From: Williamsia limnetica
GTDB taxonomy: Bacteria; Actinomycetota; Actinomycetes; Mycobacteriales; Mycobacteriaceae
Direction: 5' to 3'
Length of the DNA: 64,000 nucleotides
Assembly: GCF_003217475.1 (NCBI RefSeq)
Contig: NZ_QJSP01000018.1
Span: forward strand, 1-64,000
Shown here: positions 53,954 to 63,000 of the stretch, in pieces
How the letters are laid out: each line of letters opens with the position of its first letter
Numbering within the stretch: position 1 is the first letter of the stretch
Position numbers and translations under genes: made by a program
The notes under the pieces: generated by a model
Seen by the model: the letters and a program-made list of their open reading frames with translations, nothing else
What the model was told of the DNA's origin: nothing
The model's database searches: none

Positions 53954-55020
53954 GGGCGCTCTTCCGCGGCCTGCGGGCCTTCGGTCAATTTGAGGAACAC
54001 GTCGTCCAGCGAAGGGCGCCGCAGTCCGACGTCGGTCAGCTCGATACCCGCCGCGTCGGTGCGTCGAACGATCTCGACCAGGGTCTGGGTGGCCCTGACT
54101 GCCGGCAGCGTCAGCGAGGTGCGGGCGAGGTCGATACGGATCTGATCGGCGGGGACCAGATCGGACAGCAGGGCCTTGATCTTCTTCAGATCATCCGGGT
54201 AGCTGGGGACCACCTCGCAGAAGGTGCCGCTGACCTGTTCCTTGAGTTCGCTGGCGGTGCCCTCGGCGATGACCTTGCCCTTGTCGATGACGACGATGTT
54301 GTCGCTGAGGAGGTCGGCCTCCTCCAGGTACTGCGTGGTGAGCAAGGTCGTGATGCCCTGCTCGCGCAGTGACGTCACGATGTTCCAGACGTCTTGGCGA
54401 CTTCGTGGATCCAGTCCTGTGGTCGGCTCGTCGAGGAACACCACCTCGGGGCGCACCACCAGACCGCAGGCGATGTCGATCCTGCGTCGCATACCGCCCG
54501 AGAACTTGCCGACGCGTCGCGATGCCGCCTCGACCAGATTGAAGGCCTCGAGCAATTCATCGGCGCGCACCAGCGCGTCGCTCTTCTTCAGGCCCATCAG
54601 CCGACCGAAGAGGATGAGGTTCTCGCGGCCGGTCAGCGACTCGTCCAGAGCCGCGAACTGGCCGGTCAACATGATCGACTTTCGCACCGACGCGCGGTCC
54701 TTCACCACGTCGTACCCGGCGATGTGGGCGCTTCCGCCGTCCGGGGTCAGCAGCGTGGCGAGCATGTTGACGGTGGTTGTCTTGCCGGCTCCGTTGGGCC
54801 CGAGGAGTCCGAGCACGGTCCCGGTCGGGACCTCGAAGCTGATGCCGTCGACCGCGGTGAAGTCACCGAACCGTTTGACCAGGCCGGAGGCGACGACGCT
54901 GTTCGCGGGACGGCCCCTGCCGTGTCGCTCGCTCATCCGGCCGGCGCTGGCGAAGTCTGTGGTCGCTGGCTCGTCGCGCGCACTGCTGGTTCCCGTAACT
55001 CGGCCCCGCCTGGCTTGCAT
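53950..55020 (-). CDS. ABC transporter ATP-binding protein (DrrA-like)
   Basis: 356 aa. Walker A GPNGAGKTTT, Q-loop LTGQFAALDE, signature FSGGMRRRID, Walker B VVFLDEPTTGLD and the switch region TTQYLEEAD are complete. The C-terminal ~90 residues form the DrrA-type extension ending RPSLDDVFLKLTEG. About 40 residues precede the nucleotide-binding domain; M29 is a possible alternative start. It powers the two downstream permeases. It is divergent from the MbtH-NRPS genes, with 55021-55285 as the shared promoter region. Confidence 0.92.
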   Translation of the reverse strand: MQARRGRVTGTSSARDEPATTDFASAGRMSERHGRGRPANSVVASGLVKRFGDFTAVDGISFEVPTGTVLGLLGPNGAGKTTTVNMLATLLTPDGGSAHIAGYDVVKDRASVRKSIMLTGQFAALDESLTGRENLILFGRLMGLKKSDALVRADELLEAFNLVEAASRRVGKFSGGMRRRIDIACGLVVRPEVVFLDEPTTGLDPRSRQDVWNIVTSLREQGITTLLTTQYLEEADLLSDNIVVIDKGKVIAEGTASELKEQVSGTFCEVVPSYPDDLKKIKALLSDLVPADQIRIDLARTSLTLPAVRATQTLVEIVRRTDAAGIELTDVGLRRPSLDDVFLKLTEGPQAAEERP

Positions 55021-55285
55021 GTCCGTCCCGTCATCGTCATGGTCGCATGGCGATGCGATCGCCCCTGTCGATTTACAGTGAACCTAGCGCAGAAATCACG
55101 GCGTAACACTACGCCGCGACACGGCGATATCGTCTCTGTGAATGGAATGTCGGCCAATTGGTATTCAACGGTCGAGCAATAGCTATAGTTTGGTGACCTG
55201 GCTTGGGGCAAATGCAGGTTACTCCAGCGACGAGAACGTGTTTCGTAGGTCGCATTCGGCGCACGAGGCAAGATGGGAGGGCGTT

Positions 55286-55654
55286 GTGGTACTGCAGCTC
55301 CGCCGTAATGGCAGGGGGCCGTCGGCCCAACCCGGCGAACGAGGATTTCGGGTTCGGGGTGACCGCACCTTGACGCAACTGGTGATCGCAGCGGCCGACG
55401 CCGGCCGTGACAAGCCTGCGGTGATCAACCGTGACAACAATTACGCAGTGAGCTTCGGCGAACTCAAGGCGCGCGCTCAGAGCGCCGCGATCGCGATGTC
55501 GAGCGAGTCGGGCATCGACGACTCCGCCCTGACTGTCGCTCTGATGACCGCGGTTCCCGGACTGGCGGTTTCAGGTCCGAAGGGTCTCGCGGATACGCTT
55601 ACTGCGATACGTATTCAAGCAATGATGGTTCTCGCAGAACCACAACAGGTCTGA
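55286..55654 (+). CDS. Small protein resembling the N-terminal part of an adenylation domain
   Basis: 122 aa from a GTG with GGGAGG 5 nt upstream; a longer frame from 55142 lacks a ribosome-binding site. The middle reads TLTQLVIAAADAGRDKPAVI, then NNYAVSFGELKARAQSAA, which parallels the start of ANL adenylation domains (xPAVxx...SYxEL). No A3-A10 motif follows, so it cannot adenylate. The remaining ~50 residues are helical and unrecognised. It precedes mbtH by 107 nt. It could be a decayed remnant or a small accessory protein of the NRPS. Confidence 0.55.
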   Translation: MVLQLRRNGRGPSAQPGERGFRVRGDRTLTQLVIAAADAGRDKPAVINRDNNYAVSFGELKARAQSAAIAMSSESGIDDSALTVALMTAVPGLAVSGPKGLADTLTAIRIQAMMVLAEPQQV

Positions 55655-55761
55655 CCTGCGGTTGCCTTGGCCCACACGCTGACTGGCGGGGGCCGGTAGC
55701 TGTCGGTTGGCAGGCCGTCGTGGCTGCTGCGTGAAGCGAAGACACGACAGGAGGGTCCGCC

Positions 55762-55983
55762 ATGAGCAACCCATTCGATGACGAAGACGGCCGGTTCTTT
55801 GTGTTGGTCAATGATGAGAATCAGCACTCCCTGTGGCCGACGTTCGCCGACATCCCTGCGGGCTGGAACAAAGTGTTCGGTGAAGCGTCCCGAGCCGAGT
55901 GCCTCGACTACGTGAATGAGCACTGGACGGACCTGCGTCCGCAAAGCCTCATCGACGCCATGGAAGCCGATTCGGCCCAGTAG
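55762..55983 (+). CDS. mbtH: MbtH-family NRPS accessory protein
   Basis: 73 aa, normal length. The family signature is complete: [24 protein letters not shown], then [10 protein letters not shown] and [14 protein letters not shown]. MbtH proteins bind NRPS adenylation domains and are often required for their folding and activity. AGGAGGG lies 7 nt before the ATG. The gene is 1.06 kb upstream of the NRPS on the same strand, with one small gene between. Confidence 0.96.
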   Translation: MSNPFDDEDGRFFVLVNDENQHSLWPTFADIPAGWNKVFGEASRAECLDYVNEHWTDLRPQSLIDAMEADSAQ

Positions 55984-56089
55984 GTTACAATTGATCGTCA
56001 AGATCACAACCGTCTGATCTCGAATCGGGGTCGGCGGAGGGTCTGTGCTGCCTTGTCAGCGCAGGTCACAAGCTCTTTCAAAGGCGGGT

Positions 56090-56105
56090 GTGTGATAGAT
56101 CACAC
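56090..56105. promoter_or_regulatory. 16-bp palindrome in the upstream region of the second small gene
   Basis: GTGTGAT-AG-ATCACAC is perfect. It resembles a CRP/GlxR half-site pair (TGTGA/TCACA), but the spacing is 4 rather than 6 nt, so a different regulator is more likely. It lies 111 nt upstream of the ATG at 56217. Confidence 0.45.
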
Positions 56106-56216
56106 TCCAATCATGTAACAGGTTAGCCATCCTCCCTTCCCTTCTCGTTCGAGTACTGTGAATATAGCCACGACGACCCAATTGGGGTCGAGGTCGATGC
56201 ACAGGTTGGTGAGCAC

Positions 56217-56645
56217 ATGGCGATTTCAACGGTTCGAGCTCAAGAGATCCCGGCGGATACGGCCGTCCCTCTGGCGGAACTGCCCGACGCGGTGGCACGC
56301 CTTACGCGCGTGACGCCTGATCGCGTTGTCGTGCGTTACCGGAGCCGTGGGTTGAACTACCGCGAACTGGCCGCCGCGATACAGCTGATGATGCCTGTGA
56401 CCCGCAGTCAGAACATGGATGACCGCTCGGCGGTCGTCGCTGCCATCTTTGCCGGCATCCCGAGTCTCGGATCAGAACCGGATTCCGCTGTCGTTGCGGC
56501 GGTGGTGGACGCAGCCTTGGCCAGAGTCGGTGCCGACCTCAGTGAACTCAACTCGGCCACGGCTCCGCCTCGGCAGCCCGTGCGTGCGAACCGGACCAGC
56601 GAGATGGATTTGCGGGTCATCGCCAGCAGGCTCTCCAGCGCGTAG
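56217..56645 (+). CDS. Second small protein with adenylation-N-terminus-like segment
   Basis: 142 aa. After an N-terminal segment, VARLTRVTPDRVVVRYRSRG followed by LNYRELAAAIQLM again resembles the opening of an adenylation domain (the xPxxxAxx...TYxELxxxA pattern). The remainder is helical (AVVAAVVDAALARVGADLSE) with no catalytic motif. It lies between mbtH and the NRPS, as the first small gene lies before mbtH. No known family is recognised. GGTGAG precedes the ATG. Confidence 0.5.
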   Translation: MAISTVRAQEIPADTAVPLAELPDAVARLTRVTPDRVVVRYRSRGLNYRELAAAIQLMMPVTRSQNMDDRSAVVAAIFAGIPSLGSEPDSAVVAAVVDAALARVGADLSELNSATAPPRQPVRANRTSEMDLRVIASRLSSA

Positions 56646-57045
56646 GCCTTTCCGAAGAGAACGCGGGATCGGCTGTTCGGTCGACATCGGTGTTGTCCGT
56701 TTTCGAGTCCCCTGTTTGTTCCGGCTGTCGAGCTGTCCTATGGTCTGTTATTTGCAGTAGTCATGGCTGCTGATCGACTGTTCCTGCAGTTCAGTCCCCT
56801 CCGAGGGTGCATAAAGCAGGTCTACTTTTGTGCTCCGGTAACGCGTGTGACAGCCTGGTCGATAGGTCACAAATAGACGCGTCTTAAAGCGTGTCAGTTA
56901 ACCGCGACCCGCTCGCGTGGTTACTGTTGCAATGAGAAGTTGCACGGCAGAATGTAACGATGAAACCTTGTGTCGGTACATTTGCTCGCGCATGCAAACG
57001 TGGTGATTCGAGGCGAGCGTTCGTTCGAGATTGGAGCGCGAGATT
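56646..57045 (+). other. NRPS upstream region without genes
   Basis: About 400 nt, A/T-richer than the surroundings. It holds widely spaced arms TGTGAC (56846-56851) and GTCACA (56866-56871). No convincing ORF is seen; a minus-strand frame over the NRPS start is a shadow. It probably contains the NRPS promoter. Confidence 0.45.
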
Positions 57046-60000
57046 TTGAGTGCTGGCCGCTTCGACGAACCAGCAGACGCGCCCGGCAACTCCTTCGAGC
57101 TGTCGGCAGCGCAACGCGGGATCTGGTTCGCCCAGCAGAGCCTGGGCCACGTCCCCATCAACATCGCCCTATATGTGGAGTTGGTCGGTGACGTGGATCT
57201 CGACACCCTCACCCGTGCGTCGCAGGCGGTCGGTCGCGAGATGGGGTCCGGGTACCTGACTCTGGTGGAGACGGACGGGCTGCCGCTCCAATACGTCGAC
57301 GCAGCGATCGACGACTCGATCGAGTTGGTGGACTTCGCGGACGAGCGTGAGCCGGTGCAGGCCGCGCAGGCCTGGATGCGCGAGGAGTACCGAAAGCCGA
57401 TCGACCTGCTCGCGGACCGTCTCACGGTCAGCACACTTCTGCGAATCGGAGTCGACCACTACTTCTGGTACCTCCGTACGCACCACATCGCCATGGACGG
57501 GTTCGGGGCGATGGCCACCGTCACCCGCATCGCAGAGGTGTACACGGCCCTGATCTCGGGCGTCGAGGTTCCGCCGGGCAAGGGGGCTGAGCTCTCGGAG
57601 GTGGTTGCCGAGGAACGCCGATATCGCGGCTCGGATCGGTTCTCGAAGGACCGCGACTATTGGGCGGAGCGAATCACCGATCTCCCTGCGCCGCTCTCGC
57701 TCACGCAACACAGGGCGGCGCCCGGTGAGTTCTCGCTGGTGGCGTCGGCGACCCTCGCCGACGACACGGCCGCACTCCTCGACGAGGCGGCCCGGGATGC
57801 GGCGGGAAGCACCGCACCTGCGGTGATAGCCGCGTTCGCCGCCTATGTGGCCCGTATGACCGACAGCGAAGACATCGTGTTGAGCCTGCCGGTCTCTGCT
57901 CGGAACACGGCGCGACTCCGTCGCGCCGGGGGGATGGTGTCGAACATCGTCCCACTGCGTTTGACGGTATCGCCGAAGACGACGATCAGCGATCTGATCA
58001 GGACCGTGCAAACCGAGCTGACCGGCGCGTTGCGTCGCCAGCTGTACCGGCACGAGGACATGCGGCGCGACATCGGCCAGGGCACCGGCCGAAGGGGCCT
58101 GTTCGGGCCATCGGTGAACCTCATGATGTTCAAGTCGCTCATCGACCTCGGCGACGTCGTCGGTCACCTGCACGTGCTGACGACGGGCCCTGTGGAAGAC
58201 CTGTCGATGAACATCTATCCCGGCGTCCAGGGTGCCAACCTGCGCGTCGATTTCGAGGCCAACCCGCAGACCTACACCGATGGTGACCTGCAACGGCATC
58301 ACCACCGGTTCACCGATTTCCTTGGCCAGATGCTGCGGGCCAACCCCGACGCCGTCGTCGGATCTCTGAATCTGGGTTCGCCGGCCGAGATCGCGGCGAC
58401 GATGGAACAGTGGAACGCCACCGAGCATCCCGTTGCGGCCACCGACCTGGTACAGATGTGGTCGCAGCAAGTTGCATCGACCCCGGACGCGACCGCGTTC
58501 GTCGACGGCGATCGTAGGGTGACGTTCGCCGAGTTCGACGCCTTGACGAACCAGATGGCCCGCCATCTCATCGACGTCGGTGTCGGGCCGGATATCCGCG
58601 TCGGCGTCGCGATGAGACGGTCGCTCGAACTGATGGTCGCCCTGTACGCGGTGCTCAAGGCGGGCGGCGCGTACGTGCCGATCGATCCAGATCACCCGAG
58701 CGGTCGAATCGCCGACGTCATCGCGACCGCGATGCCGGTGTGTGTGCTGGCGCGAGCCGTGGATCACCCGGTGTTCGCCGAGATCGACATCGCTGTTCTG
58801 GACCCCGAGGCGGTCGATCTCGCGGATCGATCGGACGCCCCGATCAGGGCAGGGGAGCTCACGGCTGCACTGAACCCCGAGTCGCTGGCATACGTGTTGT
58901 TCACGTCGGGCTCGACCGGGAAACCCAAGGGTGTGGCGGTCCCGCATCGCGCTGTGGTCAATCAGTTGGCTTGGGTGGCAGGTCATTACGGGATCGGCCC
59001 GGATGACGTGGTCCTGCAGAAGACCCCGACGACATTCGATGTGTCGGTGTGGGAACTGTTCTCGCCGGTCGTCGGTGCGCGGATGGTGGTCGTCGAACCG
59101 GATGGGCATCTCGATCCCGAATACCTGGTTCGCCTGATCGAATCCGAGGCGGTGACGGCGACGTCCTTCGTGCCCGCCATGCTGCAGCTCTTCCTCGGAG
59201 AAGTGACGCCCGGAAGCATGGCCTCTCTTCGGCTGCTGCTGGTGGCGGGTGAGGCGTTCCCGGCGAAGCTCGCCGGCCAGGCGCTGCGCGCACTACCGCG
59301 AACTGCTGTCGAGAACCTGTATGGGCCAACCGAGTTCACGGTTCACGCTACGTACGCCTCCGTGGAGTCCGGCACGGCACAGACGATCCCGATCGGCCGT
59401 GCGGTGTGGAATTCCCGCGCCTGGGTCCTCGACCGGCAACTGCGTCCCTGCGTCGTGGGTGCCGTTGGTGAGTTGTATCTGTCCGGGGACCAGATCGCTC
59501 GTGGATACTTCGGGCGGCCGGACCTCACCGCGGAAAGGTTCGTGCCCAGCGTGTTCGGGCCGACCGGTGCCCTGATGTACCGAACCGGCGACCTCGTTCG
59601 CTGGTCGGCCGATGGTGCTCTGGAATATGTGGGCCGCAGCGATTTTCAGGTCAAGGTTCGAGGGCTGCGAATCGAGCTCGGAGAGATCGAGTCGGCGATC
59701 CTGGCCGACGAGTCCGTGCGTGAGACGGTGGTCGTCGTCCACCAGAGCCCACACGGTCAGCGTCTGGTCGCCTACGTGGTGGGTACGGACGATTCGGCCG
59801 TGCTCGACACCGCGAAGTTGATGAACACCGTGCGCGCCCGGGTTCCCGAGTACATGAACCCGGATGCCATCGTGTCGCTTCCGCAGATGCCCCTCGGACC
59901 CAGCGGTAAGGTCGACCGCAAACAGCTTCCTGAACCCGACTTCTCCGCGCAGGCCGTTGCCTTCAGGGCGCCGACGACCGATACCGAACGAGCGATCACC

Positions 60001-63000
60001 GCTCTGATCGGTGACCTTCTCGGACACCCCGAAGTCGGACTCGACGATTCTTTCTTCGGCCTCGGCGGCGACAGCATCATGTCGATCCAGCTCGTGTCGC
60101 GCGCGCGGGCAATGGGTCTGCACTTCTCCTCGCGAGAGGTGTTCGAATGCAAGACGATCGGCGAGCTCGCTGATGCGGCTCGAGACGAGAGCTCGGCGTC
60201 CGTGGTCGAGGAACTGGCCGGTGGCGGGGTCGGGGAAGTCCCCCTCACGCCGATCATGGCCTGGATGACCGCAGAGCCTGCCGCCGTCGGCCCGTACTCG
60301 CAATCAGTGGTCGTGATCGCGCCGGTGATCGACGATCTCGATGTCCTGCGTCGCACCGTGCAGGCGGTTGTCGATCGACACGACGTCCTGCGATCGACGC
60401 TGTCCGTGGACGAGTCGGGTTCTGTCCGACATCACGTTGCGCCGGTGGGTGATTCGCCGGATGTCGAGGTGACCGAATCCAGCATCGCCGCAACGCCCGG
60501 TACAGCGGCGTACGACGACGCGATGTCCGCGCTGGCCACCACCGCGACCGATTCCCTCGATCCGTACAGCGGGAAGATCATGTCGGTGACCGTGGTCGAC
60601 TCGGCGGCCTCGGACGTCGGACGACGCCTTCTGATCGTGCTGCACCACATTGCGGTTGACGGTGTCTCGTGGCGAATCCTGTTGCCAGATCTCGCGACGG
60701 CATGGTCGCAACTCGTCACGGGCGAGTCTGTGGCGCTACCGGCGACCGGTACGTCCATGCGTCGCTGGTCCCATGGGCTGGCCGAACTGGCCGCAGATCC
60801 GGCACTGCAGGACGAGCTGGCACATTGGCGCACGGTCGTGAGCGCGATCGACAACTCGACACTGGAACTGGACCGTGACCGTGATGTGGTCGGCACGCTG
60901 CGGCACCGGGAACTGACACTGTCGGCCAACCTCACCGACACCCTCATGACGCGCGTACCGCAGGCGTTCCACGGCGGTGTCAACGACGGACTGTTGGCCG
61001 CTTTCACGCTCGCGGTGACACACTGGCTGCGGGGCCGGGGGCTGTCGGGCGACTCGGTGGTCGTGTCCCTCGAAGCACATGGTCGCGAGGAGGAACTGCT
61101 GCCGGGCGCGGACCTCTCGCGCACCGTCGGATGGTTCACCACGATGTACCCGGTTGTCCTGAGCACGACGGGGACCGACGTCGACGACGCGTTGGCCGGT
61201 GGGCCCGCTGCGGGTGACCTCATCAAATCCGTCAAAGAACAGTTGGCGTCGGTTCCGCGCCGCGGGGTGGGCTACGGGCTGCTCCGCTATCTCGACGAGC
61301 GCGGAATCGCCGAACTGTCGCGGTATCCGGAGCCGGCGATCACCTTCAACTATCTCGGGCGTCTCTCGGGTACGGACATCTCCGGGCCCTGGGTTCCTGA
61401 CGGGCAGAGCGCATTGCGGGGGACTCGAGGTGCTTCGGTGCCAGTGCGGACGGCTCTCGACGTCAACGCCGTTGTCATCGAGACGCCGTCCGGTCCGGCG
61501 CTGTCGGCAGGTGTGGATTATCCGGCAGGCGTCATCGACGACGAACAGGTCGACCAACTCATCGACTTGTGGCAACGCGCGCTGGAATCGGTTGCGTTGC
61601 ATGCGGCGTCGCCGGGTGCCGGTGGCCTGACGCCGTCGGATCTGGAGCTCGTGGATCTCGGACAGGCCCAGATTCTCGAGCTCGAAGATCGCTTCGACGA
61701 CATCGCCGATGTCTGGCCGTTGACGCCACTGCAGAACGGGCTGCTGTTCCACGCGGAACTCGCCGCAGGAGATGTCGACGTCTACGCAGCGCAGATGGTC
61801 CTCGACCTCAGTGGAGTCGATCCTGACCGGATGAGGCGCAGCGCAGAGGCACTGATCGCACGACATCCCAATCTGCGCACAGCGTTCTTCACCGACTCCG
61901 AGGGCACCGCGGTGGCGGTCGTGAAGCCGCACGCCGCCGCGCCCTGGACCGATCATGACCTGTCCGACCTCGAGCCCGGTGACCGAGAAGTCAGGGTCGC
62001 CGAACTGACCCACGAGGAGCGCGTCAGTCCTTTCGCCATGGATCGCGCACCGCTGATGCGGTTCACCATGATCAGACGCAGCGACTCCTCGTTCCGGTTC
62101 GTCGTCACCAACCACCACATCCTGCTGGACGGGTGGTCCTTGCCGATCTTCATGAGCGATCTGCTCGCGATCTACCGCGAGGGGGGCGACGCGCAGGCCC
62201 TGGTGTCTCCACGTCCGTACCGGAATTATCTGGTGTGGCTGCACTCTCAATCGCAGCAGCAGCAACAGTCGATCGATGCCTGGGCCGAGGCGCTCGCCGG
62301 TGTCGATGAACCGACGCTGTTGTTCCCGTCGGCCGTCGCGCACGGCGAGGGGCAGGTACCGCTTCAGACCGAGGTGACCGTCGACCAGCACGTGATGGCC
62401 GGTCTCACCGACTATGTCCGCGAATCGGGCGTCACCCTGAACACCGTGCTGCAGGCTGCCTGGGCAATAGTGCTGTCACGGCTGACCGGTCGTGACGACG
62501 TGGTGTTCGGGACAACGGTATCCGGCCGCCCACCACAGGTTGCCGGTGTCGAATCCATGCTTGGGCTGTTCATCAACACCCTTCCGGTCCGGGTCCCGGT
62601 CGGGTCCGCAGGCGACGTCGGTGATCTGATCACCAGGATCGCCCGCCGGCAGACCGAGTTGCTCGACCATCACACGGTCGGCCTGGCAGACATCGTGGCG
62701 ACCACCGAAGCCGACTCGTTGTTCGACACGATGATGGTCTACGAGTCCTACCCGCTCGATCGTGATGCGCTCAGTGCCGCTGCGGATATCGATGGCATGC
62801 GCGTGGAGAGCGCCGACGTGCTCGACGCCACTCACTACCCGTTCACGCTGATCGCGGTGACCGACCCGGGATTGCGGCTGTCCGCGAAATATCTGCCCGG
62901 CATGGTCGAGCGGAACGAAGTGGAGTCGATCCTGGACCGGGTTGTCCGGGTTCTCGGACTGATTGCGGCCGATCCGTCCGCGCGGGTGGATGACCTCGAC

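Noticed and set aside
56090-56105. Calling the palindrome a CRP/GlxR site
   Set aside because: Known sites have 6 nt between TGTGA and TCACA and this has 4, so only a generic palindrome is claimed.
57169-59109. 646-aa minus-strand open frame opposite the NRPS start
   Set aside because: It lies wholly antisense to clear condensation and adenylation domains and has Arg/His-rich composition typical of shadow frames.
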